Of a stretch of DNA of 36,411 nt, positions 8,717 through 17,160 are shown piece by piece. A program made the translations under genes and the position numbers. How positions within the stretch are numbered: position 1 is the stretch's first letter; each line of letters begins with the position of its first letter. The notes beneath the pieces are model-generated. The model saw nothing but the letters and a program-made list of their open reading frames with translations. It searched no databases and was not told where the DNA came from. This DNA is from Candidatus Anammoxibacter sp. (GTDB lineage Bacteria; Planctomycetota; Brocadiia; Brocadiales; Anammoxibacteraceae), in the NCBI GenBank assembly GCA_021777055.1, contig JAIQZO010000107.1, positions 1 through 36,411 of the forward strand, read 5' to 3'.

Positions 8717-8765
8717 CCGTTTCTCCTTTATTAATTTTGAGTGTGAAAAAATTAATTTCTAACTA

Positions 8766-11159
8766 CTAACTAATAGTACTTTCATCCTTGTACCTCTGTG
8801 CAACCTCTTTGACCTTTGAGCGGTCCCAGAGATTTACCTTTTTTGAGCAGCAACTGTTACTGCTTACTCCATAAACATTAAATCCGCCACAGTATGGGCA
8901 TGTGTTATTAAGAGACCTGGATATTCTTTTACAATTACTGCATGTTGTAAATTCAGGTGATACAGTTAACTGCGCTGCCTGTGTTGTGGTGTGTGTCTTC
9001 TTTACCAGATTCATTATACTGGATGCGGTAGGTTTCTCTTCACCTATAAATGCATGAATTATTGCACCTGATTCTATCATTGTATGAAACTTGCTTTGCT
9101 GCTGAATCCTTGTAATCATGTCAATATCTGCATCCGGACGCAGATGTATACTATTTGTGTAATAGAAATCGTCGTTAGCGACATTTCCTTTAACTATGTC
9201 CTTTGCTTCTTTATAAAGCCTGTAATCTATCTTTGCCAATCTCCTGCTGGCGCTTTCTGCCGGTGATTCTTCTAGGGAGAACTTGAGGTTATGTTTCTTT
9301 CCAGCTTCTTTAATTTTTACGTACATGAACGATATTATCTTCAGTCCCAACTTTAACATGTCGTCGCCTTCGTGTAGCTCACGTCCAGTCATAACCTGAA
9401 GACATTCGCTCAGCCCGATGAGGCCCACAATATATGTGGCCTTTTCCAGGTCTACGTAAGGTCTTCCGTCACAAGCCTTTTTGCCTATTTCCCATAGAGG
9501 CATTTCAGGGCTAGCCATCATTTTTTTGATAAATGCCTTTTTCTGCAGATGGGCCTTTACGGTAATATCAATGGCATTGCTGATCTCTTTATATAGGTCA
9601 TCAAAGTTACCCTCGCCAGCTTTATAGGCCGCCTGTGGCAGGTTAATTGTGACATTCTGAAAACCACAGAACCGCATACTTTCAGGATGCTGTATCATGA
9701 AGTCGTCTTCTATTGTAGTTCGTAATCTACAGCAGGCGGAAAGAGTTATTTCGTCACGGTCAAAGATAAAGTATGGTACTCCGTTTTCGCTGGCAATCTG
9801 ACATGCGTACTCAAAAATATTGTACTGATTTTTATCCGTAAATGTCTCGTCGTTCACATGGAAGTCGCATTTCGGGAATGCAAAGAGATTACCGTACCTG
9901 TCACCTTCACGCCATATATCCAGCATTGCCATCGTAAACCTCTGCGCTGCCAATTCATATTCACCGTATGTTTTTCCAGTCAATTTACCTGACGGGCCGA
10001 TTGCTGGTATCTTTTTCAAGTAATTGGGTATACCTGTATGGATATTAAAATCGAGAAACAGTGTTTGACCGCCCCTGGAAAATGCGCTTTGAGAGCAACT
10101 AAAAATCAGGTGTTGCGCTTCCTGTCTCATCTCCTCGTAGCTCATATGCTCCACATACGGGGCATACATTATATTTATGTATCCTACACCAAGGGCCCCT
10201 GCATAATATGCCTGCATAGAGGCGAGGAAAGTATTGAGGTGTCCTGTAAGTGTACGTGCATGTTTTGCCGGTCCGGATGTGGTATCTAGATTACCCAGTG
10301 TCAAACCGTATTTCTTTATATATTCAATGGAATGGGATGAGCAGTAGACCCTTGTGGGATAACCTAAATCATGCAGATGGATGGTGCCGCTTAAGTGCAT
10401 ATCAGCAACATCCTTAGAGAACACTTCCTGCAGTGCATACTGCTTGAGTGTATTTTCCGCAATGGCCAGATTAATAGCCTCCGGACTGTTTGCTGCAATG
10501 TTACTATTTTCCTGGTTCTTTGAATATATGAGCTGTTCTATATCATATTTTGGCATACCTATAGTGGTCTGTTTTTCCAGTTTTGCGGTATAACCCATTT
10601 CAAACAGTTCGTTATCTACCAGTTCCCTGATAAGGGCACTGGAAATCCTCTTTATTTCAGATGCCAATACACGCCGTTCAACAATGTTTGCGATCTTCTG
10701 AGCCACTTCCGGCAGCACTTCTGCCTCTTCTACCAAGGCACTTGCAATCTTTGATTTGTCCCATGGAAATATCTCTCTTTTTGCCCCTGGATCTACCATT
10801 AGTGAAAAATCAGTGGTATCTGCTTCAGCCCTGCCCTGCTTTCGTACTAATAATCTTGTACGTCTTAAGGCCCTCTTTTCCCTGTAAAGGATGTACGCCT
10901 TTGCTGTTTTGGCATGTCCGGTCTCAATGAGTACCTTTTCCACCATATCCTGGATATCTTCAATGCCCGGAATGTTATCTATAAATATTTTTTCCAGAAA
11001 CGACATTACCACACCCGCCAGTTCGTCAGCAATGACTATATCGTTCCCACCTACAGCCGTTGCAGCTTTATAGATAGCATTGCTTATCTTCTTTATATCA
11101 AAAGATACCAAGCGGCCGTCCCTTTTTCTTACCATCTCGATTCCTTCAAATGGTTTCAT
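8766..11159 (-). CDS. nrdD: Anaerobic (class III-type) ribonucleoside-triphosphate reductase, atypical C-terminus
   Basis: About 797 residues. A first ATP-cone regulatory domain (VRKRDGRLVSFDIKKI..., about residues 10-100) is followed by a second cone-like segment (about 120-210), then the NrdD barrel with SACCRLRTTIEDDF near residue 475 (candidate catalytic Cys) and GFQNVTINLP. The C-terminus has a zinc site, C740/C743 and C754/C757. Class III enzymes then carry RxxGY, whose Gly holds the radical. Here the stretch reads VYGVSSNSCCSKKVNLW, with Cys770-Cys771 where Gly-Tyr is expected, while the W, K, E and R that follow are kept. Start: a frame opens at 11174, but GAAAGGA lies just before the ATG at 11159 and none precedes 11174. 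It is second in the operon, 42 bases after nrdR. dNTP synthesis role is secure by family; mechanism is uncertain. Confidence 0.88.
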   Translation of the reverse strand: MKPFEGIEMVRKRDGRLVSFDIKKISNAIYKAATAVGGNDIVIADELAGVVMSFLEKIFIDNIPGIEDIQDMVEKVLIETGHAKTAKAYILYREKRALRRTRLLVRKQGRAEADTTDFSLMVDPGAKREIFPWDKSKIASALVEEAEVLPEVAQKIANIVERRVLASEIKRISSALIRELVDNELFEMGYTAKLEKQTTIGMPKYDIEQLIYSKNQENSNIAANSPEAINLAIAENTLKQYALQEVFSKDVADMHLSGTIHLHDLGYPTRVYCSSHSIEYIKKYGLTLGNLDTTSGPAKHARTLTGHLNTFLASMQAYYAGALGVGYINIMYAPYVEHMSYEEMRQEAQHLIFSCSQSAFSRGGQTLFLDFNIHTGIPNYLKKIPAIGPSGKLTGKTYGEYELAAQRFTMAMLDIWREGDRYGNLFAFPKCDFHVNDETFTDKNQYNIFEYACQIASENGVPYFIFDRDEITLSACCRLRTTIEDDFMIQHPESMRFCGFQNVTINLPQAAYKAGEGNFDDLYKEISNAIDITVKAHLQKKAFIKKMMASPEMPLWEIGKKACDGRPYVDLEKATYIVGLIGLSECLQVMTGRELHEGDDMLKLGLKIISFMYVKIKEAGKKHNLKFSLEESPAESASRRLAKIDYRLYKEAKDIVKGNVANDDFYYTNSIHLRPDADIDMITRIQQQSKFHTMIESGAIIHAFIGEEKPTASSIMNLVKKTHTTTQAAQLTVSPEFTTCSNCKRISRSLNNTCPYCGGFNVYGVSSNSCCSKKVNLWDRSKVKEVAQRYKDESTIS

Positions 11160-11201
11160 AACATTCCTTTCCATTTAAAACAAAAGATATAAATTAGTTT
11201 T

Positions 11202-11690
11202 TTAATCTTTTAATTTGTTCTCCTTGCTGTCTTTTCCTACTATTTCCAGAAAAGGTTTCAGTTCATCAATAAACTCTGTTATATCCTTAAATTCCCTATA
11301 AACCGATGCAAACCGTACATAAGCTACCTGATCTATCCTTTTTAGCTTTTGGACCACTAATGACCCTATATATTTAGAATCTACTTCCCTGTCAAATTTC
11401 TCGTAAATATCTAGTTCTATTTCAGATACAGTAGAGTCCAGTACCTCTGTTGATACAGGTCTCTTCTCACACGCTTTTTCCAAACCATCCAGTATCTTTT
11501 TTCGGTCAAAGTCAACCCTGCTCCCATCTTTTTTAACAACCTTAATGAGGCTACCTTCCACCCTTTCATAAGTGGTGTACCTTCTCCCACAGTCAAGGCA
11601 CTCACGTCGTCGTTTAATAGTCATGCCGTCTTCAGAAGGCCTTGAGTTTACTACCCTGTCATTGTCTGTCTTACAATATAAACATTTCAT
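11202..11690 (-). CDS. nrdR: Transcriptional repressor NrdR
   Basis: A full-length 162-residue NrdR. The zinc ribbon has C3, C6, C31 and C34 (MKCLYC ... CLDCGRRYTTYERVE), followed by an ATP-cone domain from about residue 48 (VVKKDGSRVDFDRKKI). NrdR senses ATP/dATP through the cone and represses ribonucleotide reductase genes by binding paired NrdR boxes. It is the first gene of the leftward nrd operon, and two box candidates lie in its own promoter region (11863-11909), so autoregulation is likely. AAGGTGA precedes the ATG. The leader of about 200 bases contains an imperfect inverted repeat (GCTACA...TGTAGC, 11788-11838). Confidence 0.95.
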   Translation of the reverse strand: MKCLYCKTDNDRVVNSRPSEDGMTIKRRRECLDCGRRYTTYERVEGSLIKVVKKDGSRVDFDRKKILDGLEKACEKRPVSTEVLDSTVSEIELDIYEKFDREVDSKYIGSLVVQKLKRIDQVAYVRFASVYREFKDITEFIDELKPFLEIVGKDSKENKLKD

Positions 11691-11862
11691 GTTATGGTGG
11701 TCACCTTATGCGGTACTATTGGCTATGCTCAGCAAGGGGATAAATTAAATCTTACCGAAGATTGATAATAGAGAAAAAATTTGCTAAGCTACATATTGTA
11801 CTATAAAAATAAAAAAGTACTTTATTTTGTAGCAAGACTTCCGATAAGTAAAAATGATATTA

Positions 11863-11878
11863 TCGCAATATATAGATT
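11863..11878 (-). promoter_or_regulatory. NrdR box 1 (promoter-distal)
   Basis: TCGCAATATATAGATT fits the published NrdR-box consensus acaCwAtATaTwGtgt at 12 of 16 positions, with the core CAATATATAG perfect. Its centre is 31 bases from box 2, three helical turns, the spacing known for cooperative NrdR binding. Confidence 0.75.
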
Positions 11879-11893
11879 ATTATTTAGAATAAA

Positions 11894-11909
11894 ATACTAT
11901 ATATAATGC
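11894..11909 (-). promoter_or_regulatory. NrdR box 2 (at the transcription start)
   Basis: ATACTATATATAATGC fits acaCwAtATaTwGtgt at 13 of 16 positions. It begins four bases past the predicted -10, so NrdR bound here would block RNA polymerase at the start point. Confidence 0.78.
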
Positions 11910-11913
11910 GCCT

Positions 11914-11942
11914 AATTTATAAAAGGTGTAGTAATTTGTCAA
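11914..11942 (-). promoter_or_regulatory. Sigma70-type promoter of the nrd operon
   Basis: On the minus strand, TTGACA (11937-11942), a 17-base spacer and TAAATT (11914-11919). The -35 is perfect and the -10 matches four of six. Predicted start near 11907, inside NrdR box 2. Confidence 0.65.
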
Positions 11943-12608
11943 ATAATTTTAACGGTCCATTACATAACTTATTTTAGTTGCGAACAATACGTTAATTCTC
12001 CTACGGAAAGAAATTCTTCTTTTTTTTTATTTTATATTTTACAAAAAAAAATATGTTGTAGCTTTTTGATTAATATCAACATTGTCCGGTTTGTTATTAG
12101 CGTATAGGCTCAATTTGCTAGTCGGACAATGCTGACGATCATTATTTAATGGAATCCATTAGATAAAAATAATACTTGCACCTATTGTGACAATGGTAAT
12201 GATCTGGTATATTGACTTGTTTAGCAAATTAGTATTGACTGGTATGGCGATTCATGTTTGCACTGTTAACATAAAGCTTTTATTTCTCTTGTTTAACTAT
12301 TCTTTTACAAGGAAGTGCAAATTTTTAACCGGATACGGCTGAGTTAATTTCAGGTTATTTCTCTTTATATGACAAATTAACCTTTTAAGTGTCCTAATTG
12401 GGACAATGCTGTATCAAATTCCTTCACTTGTATCCGAATACATACGATAAATGAAAGTAGCGCAATTTCAGTTAATTGTCGGAACCTGTTGATATGGCAG
12501 ATGTTCTGAGGGTAGTTTTTTTTGCTAATAAGCGGCACATAGATTGCATTAAGTAGTGGTGACTATCATTGTTTAGTTGGCAACGATCATAGTGAATAAT
12601 CTTTTTAT
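11943..12608. other. Long intergenic region with MITE remnants
   Basis: No gene seen. It holds the miniature family-A copy at 12070-12138 and two more degraded end-like stretches: AACCGGATACGGCTGAGTTAA near 12326, and GGACAATGCTG near 12400. It must also hold any promoter for the rightward gene cluster starting near 12609. Confidence 0.5.
12070..12138. repeat. MITE family A, miniature copy (A5)
   Basis: Ends ATATCAACATTGTCCGG (left) and CGGACAATGCTGA (right) are inverted and match the family-A ends, but enclose only about 30 bases. It looks like an extreme internal-deletion derivative. Confidence 0.6.
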
Positions 12609-12692
12609 ATGGCCAAATTATTTAATGGGAAGAGGAAAAACAAGAAAGTACCTATTCCTGAAGACTATTTATGGAGTTTAGATCAAAGATGA
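12609..12692 (+). CDS. Possible 27-residue leader peptide
   Basis: Short frame MAKLFNGKRKN..., basic at the start and ending PEDYLWSLDQR. Its TGA overlaps an in-frame ATG (12689) of the following 258-residue gene in the form ATGA, the classic coupling arrangement. No ribosome site is visible before it and I know no homologue. It may be a real small protein, a translated leader, or chance. Confidence 0.3.
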   Translation: MAKLFNGKRKNKKVPIPEDYLWSLDQR

Positions 12693-13447
12693 TAAAACTC
12701 AAGCAAGATACTGTACAAGTATTTTATGGCCCTAAAGATCTACCTGAAACAGAGAAGTATCCCTATTTTCATACACCCCTAAATTGTGAATACTTTGACG
12801 GTGGATTTATTGTAAATTCGACATCTGAAACTATTCCGGAATGCATTATTAACGATGTGCATGTTAACACACTTGTTTTACAGGTGCCAAAAGAGGTTTA
12901 CTATGTCCATGGATACCTTCATAATGGATTAAAAGTACAACCTTTAGATATCTTGGTCAAACCAGATTTAGTTGGAACAATACCCGGAACAAAGGAAAAT
13001 GTTGAGCCTGAACGGCAAATTGTAATAGTGGAATTTCCCTCTAACATATTTCCGGTTGATTACAATAATAAAACATACGATGACAGTGCTGTTAAATTCT
13101 CTTTGACTTTTTTTAGCTCCCCAATAAATCACAAATCCAACCAATTGCAAATCAAAGCTCTGTTTATAGATAAAAAGAGGTTTAGTGATAAGGTATCTTA
13201 CCATTCAGTGCCATCGTTTCCAGCAAACTGTGATTTTAACAATCAGCTCCCTGTTGAAATGCAGGTAGCACAGGATCCTGACGATTTGCTCTCTGTCATA
13301 GAGAATTTGATTGGCATTGATAATGATATGAGTTTGCCCATAGGTTTGCCCGTAAAACTTTTTCAAGCCTTAAAATCTATTTCGTCCTTGCCTGAGTATC
13401 GTGAGTATACAACCAGAACATTTAACACAATGGCGATATTAAACTAA
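12671..13447 (+). CDS. Conserved-looking hypothetical protein
   Basis: A protein of 258 residues (252 if it starts at the ATG at 12689, which overlaps the stop of a 27-residue upstream frame). I do not recognise the family. It has no signal peptide, membrane segment or Cys motif. Composition is that of a soluble beta-rich domain (TLVLQVPKEVYYVHGYL, QIVIVEFPSNIFPV) with a helical tail (DDLLSVIENLIGI...VKLFQALKSI). Codon use and length support a real gene. A small Cys-containing gene follows 90 bases downstream on the same strand and may be co-transcribed. Neither start has a strong ribosome site: GGAG lies 12 bases before 12689 and nothing before 12671. Confidence 0.7.
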   Translation: MEFRSKMIKLKQDTVQVFYGPKDLPETEKYPYFHTPLNCEYFDGGFIVNSTSETIPECIINDVHVNTLVLQVPKEVYYVHGYLHNGLKVQPLDILVKPDLVGTIPGTKENVEPERQIVIVEFPSNIFPVDYNNKTYDDSAVKFSLTFFSSPINHKSNQLQIKALFIDKKRFSDKVSYHSVPSFPANCDFNNQLPVEMQVAQDPDDLLSVIENLIGIDNDMSLPIGLPVKLFQALKSISSLPEYREYTTRTFNTMAILN

Positions 13448-13537
13448 ATTGTGCCAAAACAAAAAAAGTAAGGTATAATAATATTGAAGGAAGAAATAAG
13501 AAAATAAGTTAACAAAAGTTACGAAAGGATGGCTACC

Positions 13538-13663
13538 ATGGATAAACATAAAGGTAAATCAAAAAAACACGAAGCGTATACTTGCAAAACATGTGGTACT
13601 ATTTCCACTTTTAAGAAACGAATATGTGTACCTGAAAAGATATCCTTTGTTAAATCTAAATAG
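13538..13663 (+). CDS. Small Cys-containing basic protein (41 aa)
   Basis: MDKHKGKSKKHEAYTCKTCG then TISTFKKRICVPEKI: a Lys-rich N-terminus, a CxxC knuckle (C16, C19) and a third Cys at 30 followed by VPEKI. It looks like a half zinc ribbon. AAAGGA (13524-13529) is eight bases before the ATG; an in-frame ATG at 13529 overlaps this ribosome site and is less likely. It is followed by a very strong hairpin at 13764. Function unknown; nucleic-acid binding is a guess from charge and the Cys knuckle. It is below usual gene-calling size. Confidence 0.6.
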   Translation: MDKHKGKSKKHEAYTCKTCGTISTFKKRICVPEKISFVKSK

Positions 13664-13763
13664 TCTGCTTATCAGAATTTTCGGAGTAAACTAATAGTTT
13701 CAAGTATACAAAACGAATCAACAGATATTCCGAGTTATTATTAACCGTCGGTATGTCTGAGCG

Positions 13764-13816
13764 CCAAAACTAAACAAGGGCACAAATAAACTATTTGTGC
13801 CCTTGTTTAGTTTTGG
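13764..13816. terminator. 25 bp perfect hairpin
   Basis: Arms 13764-13788 (CCAAAACTAAACAAGGGCAC plus five) and 13792-13816 are exactly complementary with a three-base loop. It lies 100 bases past the small Cys gene and before the MIase-like gene. No separate T-run follows, though the right arm ends in TTTTGG. The arm contains GGGCACAAATA, also found in the ends of repeat C at 24507. Confidence 0.65.
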
Positions 13817-13995
13817 GCAATATTCACATTTCTACATTTTGTATTTTAATTATTTATTAATTTGGTTATTTAGGTTACAATTTGCCCATAAGAGCGGTTT
13901 CAGTACTGTTAATTTGAGGAATTTTTGCATTAAGAACTGTTTAACAAGTTAACAGTACATTGTATTAAATTTTTTAACAAAAACAGGTGGGCAAT

Positions 13996-14334
13996 ATGTT
14001 ATTTTTAGTCAAAGTAGAGATAAAGAAACTGCCGGACATCCCGGTTAAAGATTTTTTTGGTTTTGTTATAAAAGAGTGGGAATATTTTATGAGGATGAAG
14101 AAGAGGGGTAAGGTTTTAGGTGGCGGAAAGCTGGCAGGCCGACGTGGTGCTGCTGCAATATTTGAGGCAGACTCCAATGAAGAGATCGAAGGTATGGTAA
14201 CTAGGCTACCCCTTTTTCCTTTTTTTACCGACATTGAAATTACACCACTTGCGGAAGTGGAAACCTCATTGACAGAGGCTAAAAGATTTTACACTCTTTT
14301 GGATAAAAAAGATAAGGCAGATACGGCTGGATGA
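13996..14334 (+). CDS. Muconolactone isomerase-like (MIase) domain protein
   Basis: A 112-residue protein with the ferredoxin-like MIase/YCII-type pattern: MLFLVKVEIKKLPDIPVKDF, then KEWEYFMRMKKRGKVLGGG, GRRGAAAIFEADSNEEIEGM, and LPLFPFFTDIEITPL. In the catabolic enzyme this fold isomerises muconolactone, but stand-alone members in non-degraders have no established substrate. No aromatic-pathway gene is near. Start: the frame can open with GTG at 13987, but AGGTGG (13985-13990) serves the ATG at 13996. Cytoplasmic, monocistronic. Confidence 0.75.
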   Translation: MLFLVKVEIKKLPDIPVKDFFGFVIKEWEYFMRMKKRGKVLGGGKLAGRRGAAAIFEADSNEEIEGMVTRLPLFPFFTDIEITPLAEVETSLTEAKRFYTLLDKKDKADTAG

Positions 14335-14343
14335 AAAAACACT

Positions 14344-14535
14344 GTTTTAAAAAGATTTTGTAGCTTTTCTTGAATACAGAATATAGAAGCGAGAACAATA
14401 GAAAACATTATTCAGGAAGTGTATACAAATTTACAATTAATAACTCTATTGTAAAACAAGCAGAAATCTATGCTTTATTCTGAATTTTGTCTCCTGAACT
14501 CTATATTTTGGTTGCAGCTTCGTCGCATTATGATG
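14344..14535 (+). repeat. Repeat D, copy 1 (inverted partner at 24281)
   Basis: Blocks AAAGATTTTGTAGCTTTT, GAATACAGAAT, AATCTATGCTTTATTCTGAA and TTGTCTCCTGAA, then GGTTGC, occur in the same order in the reverse complement of 24281-24490. Internal GAATTC-rich ends are themselves inverted, so it is a palindromic element of about 200 bp. Non-coding. Confidence 0.65.
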
Positions 14536-15020
14536 TTATCAAAGATAAGATAAAAGAAGATAAAAAGGCTGTAATGGAACCATATTATAGAAGTGGCAGA
14601 ATATCTGGTATCTCAATTTATAAAAACTTCTTTTTCTATGATTTTGTCGTATTATCCAGTTAAAACCTCTTTGCTTGGAAAAGGACAATTAATTGACTAG
14701 AAATAAATGATTTGACATTAGAAAAATGAGCTTTGATTAAAGGGAAATTAGAAGAGGATAAGGTATATCTAAAAAAGAAGTCTTTAAGAATAAAGTAAAT
14801 TAGTGTTTTGCTGAATAGTAAAATTAAACAAAAATTTACAGGAAAAGTGTTTGAAATTAATGACTTGAGATATAAACTAAAATATATAGATCGATAATTG
14901 ATAGCCGCGACTATCGAACATGTCATGCTGATTTAGTCAGCAGCAAAACCATTTTACGGCCATCCTAAAGACCTCTTCTTTAATGAAATATCGTGAACCG
15001 GTTTATAACCATGAATCTTG
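14536..15020. other. Intergenic, possibly decayed sequence
   Basis: No credible gene. Open frames here are interrupted and low-complexity. A TTTATAAAAACTTCTTTTT block near 14618 recurs beside repeat D copy 2, so the element may have been larger. An 88-codon leftward frame (14660-14926) is a Phe/Leu/Ser-rich product of AT-rich DNA and is not supported. Confidence 0.4.
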
Positions 15021-15248
15021 CTATTTTATTGCGGCTTCATCGTTTGTTTCAAGTTTTGTTTGGACTAGATGAATTTTTTTGTCGTTTTCGTCCTTTAACC
15101 TTTTTAAAGTGATTTCTCCTTTCTGTAAATCAAATTCAACCTTCCTTACCTCCGCCACATAATCTTCAAATTTATTAAAAACTACCCATCCAAACTTTTC
15201 CCAAACATCTTTTAATTCTTTCAAACGACACTTCCTGGTTTTGTTCAT
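15021..15248 (-). CDS. Small charged hypothetical protein (75 aa)
   Basis: Highly charged, predicted helical protein (KCRLKELKDVWEKFGWVVF, then VRKVEFDLQKGEITLKRLKD). AAGGAAGG is well placed before the ATG, which together with its amphipathic composition supports a real gene. It follows the leftward secreted protease-like gene by 60 bases and may be in its transcript. I do not recognise the family. Confidence 0.6.
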   Translation of the reverse strand: MNKTRKCRLKELKDVWEKFGWVVFNKFEDYVAEVRKVEFDLQKGEITLKRLKDENDKKIHLVQTKLETNDEAAIK

Positions 15249-15308
15249 AGCGACCTTCCTTTTCTAAATATTACATCTTTAAATATAAACTAAATAAACA
15301 ATTTGCAT

Positions 15309-16049
15309 TTATCTATGCTGCTGCCTTTTAAATCTAAGCGATACATTAACAAGTTTTGTAAGAACATCGTCAACTTGCTTTATTAGACGCATATCATGCA
15401 TTGCTACTTGTTTTATAAAAAAGTCTTTCATATTTTTGTATTTTGAAGGAGAATTCATTATGTCGCTAATTATATCGTTTGGAATGCCAATGATCTTTTG
15501 GCGAACTTCGTTCTTTGCAATTATTTCTATTGGTATGATACCATTCCAATCACCTGCAAATGGTTCTATTATGTATAGGTTTCCATCTATATCGTTTAGT
15601 TGAAACCAAACATGTGGATAAAAAGTTTGATTTATTAAATTATGGACAAACCCCCAAATAATTTCGCCTTCTTTATAGTGAGGTGTTAATAGTTGATGAA
15701 ATAATAAAATAGCGTCTTCACAGTCGCCGCCATTAATACTAATAGTTTCAAAAGGTGTCTGCCATAGATCTACCTTTGGAGGTTCCGGAGTGTAAACAAT
15801 ACGAAATGCAATCTGACGATAAGCTTCATAAATAAGTGATCCATTATTAAACATTTCATTACACCACTCTTTATATAAAGGGTTTTGCGGCAGTTTACCT
15901 GAGTTAGGTGGGTTACAAAATGCGCCTTTAGAGGGAACGGGGTAATAACCTTTTGGTTGCTGGTCACTAATACAGATGTCGTTTTTTGCCCCAAGCAAAA
16001 CAAGTGCTAATAAACAAATAACTATTAAATTATTCTTTTTTATACTCAT
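15309..16049 (-). CDS. Secreted transglutaminase-like cysteine protease-fold protein
   Basis: A 246-residue protein with an N-terminal signal peptide (MSIKKNNLIVICLLALVLLG). The catalytic triad pattern of bacterial transglutaminase-like domains is visible: C110 in INGGDCEDA, H146 in FYPHVWFQ and an acidic residue in IIEPFAGDW (162-168). These domains hydrolyse or transfer acyl groups on proteins or peptides outside the cytoplasm. Start: the frame opens at 16100, but GGAGGTG seven bases before the ATG at 16049 decides it. A 75-residue gene follows in the same direction. A hairpin with a T-run lies 120 bases upstream and isolates the unit from earlier leftward transcription. Substrate unknown. 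Confidence 0.75.
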   Translation of the reverse strand: MSIKKNNLIVICLLALVLLGAKNDICISDQQPKGYYPVPSKGAFCNPPNSGKLPQNPLYKEWCNEMFNNGSLIYEAYRQIAFRIVYTPEPPKVDLWQTPFETISINGGDCEDAILLFHQLLTPHYKEGEIIWGFVHNLINQTFYPHVWFQLNDIDGNLYIIEPFAGDWNGIIPIEIIAKNEVRQKIIGIPNDIISDIMNSPSKYKNMKDFFIKQVAMHDMRLIKQVDDVLTKLVNVSLRFKRQQHR

Positions 16050-16170
16050 TTTGACACCTCCGGAGATTACGATCAGAAGAAATGTGAATTTTCTGGTCAT
16101 TACCTGAACATATCTTTATCTAAATATGCAGATTGGTCATTACTACAATTTCCATTCCTTCCGTTCAAAA

Positions 16171-16212
16171 AAAAAGACCCGAAGCGAATCAAAAACACCC
16201 GCTTTGGGTCTT
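16171..16212 (-). terminator. Rho-independent terminator, leftward
   Basis: Arms AAGACCCGAAGCG and CGCTTTGGGTCTT (one G-U pair) with a loop of about 13 bases. On the minus strand the stem is followed by a run of nine T (A-run at 16166-16175 on the plus strand). No gene is obvious just upstream on that strand, so it either insulates the protease-like gene or attenuates its leader. Confidence 0.65.
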
Positions 16213-17160
16213 CATAAAATAAAAGTCTCTTAACAGATCGAATTGCTACCAATCGTCTTGATGAAGACCCTTTGTTTTCAAAAAAGTGCTACCGGTTAAT
16301 TCAATTGTCATAAGTTTCATATAAAAAAAAGTAAAGGCACTCAAATTTAATCTATATAATTTGTATAGTCGACAGTTTTATGCCTATTTTAAATTTTTTT
16401 ATTGTGAAGACAGTAAAACGTACATTTAATACTAGCCAAAAATATTTGAAATTTTTGAGGCTTAAAGGTTCAATGTTTTTTGTTTCCGTATATTTAACCG
16501 TTGAACTGTGGACCTCGAACTTGCAAAAATCTTTATTCTCAGTTGATTACGAATTTGAGAAATAAATTCTTACAATCTCGACGTAAGAATCCAACACAAT
16601 GTAATCTGATAACTAAAAAGTAAAGCAACATATTGTTTTTTATTCGCAATTGTAGTGCCAATGCTCCTGTCTCGCAGAGGACGAAAACGATATTGTGTTG
16701 CGCTGTTTAAGGTTATGATGGATAACTGTTAATATTTTTGTTCTCTTTGCCTCTTCTTGTAAATATAATATTTACGAAAATATCGCAAAAAATCCCCAAA
16801 TGTTGAAATATTCCACAAAACGAGAGTATCTTATTCGTGGGCGTGGGGTTTAATTATAAGTTTAGAATTTCGAACCTCGTAACCAATTCTGGAGTAGTAT
16901 ATTGTGATCTTCGTATTCTCTTTGTTCCTCATTTACTCCCGTCACAGCAATATCAGATGTTGCCATAACAACACCCTCATTTCCACTTTAATGTCAATAG
17001 TTGCTTGTCTGTTCCTTACTTTTACGTTCTTCTTTTGTCGTTTATCTTATGTGGGTAGAAGTGGAACAGATGGTGCATCTTTAGGTCTTGTTTGAAAAAC
17101 TAAGATTACAAAAGAGAGTCTTTGTTCTCTTTTTGTTGAATTTTTTTTGACATTTTGTGC
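16213..17160. other. Long intergenic region
   Basis: Nearly 950 bases without a supported gene. Two short open frames (16380-16565, 16904-17095) have low-complexity translations and no ribosome sites. It contains repeat F copy 1 and a small AGAGA...TCTCT hairpin near 17112. Confidence 0.45.
16458..16520 (-). repeat. Repeat F, copy 1
   Basis: Read on the minus strand, GGTTAAATATACGGAAACA...ATTGAACCTTTAAGCC parallels 24908-24946 (GGTTAAATATACGAATACA...CTGAACCTTGAGCC). Ends are partly inverted. Non-coding. Confidence 0.5.

Noticed and set aside
14660..14926. 88-codon leftward frame rich in Phe, Leu and Ser
   Set aside because: Composition is that of translated AT-rich DNA; no ribosome site and no recognisable domain.
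16380..17095. Two short rightward frames (61 and 63 codons)
   Set aside because: Low-complexity translations without start signals; one runs through repeat F.
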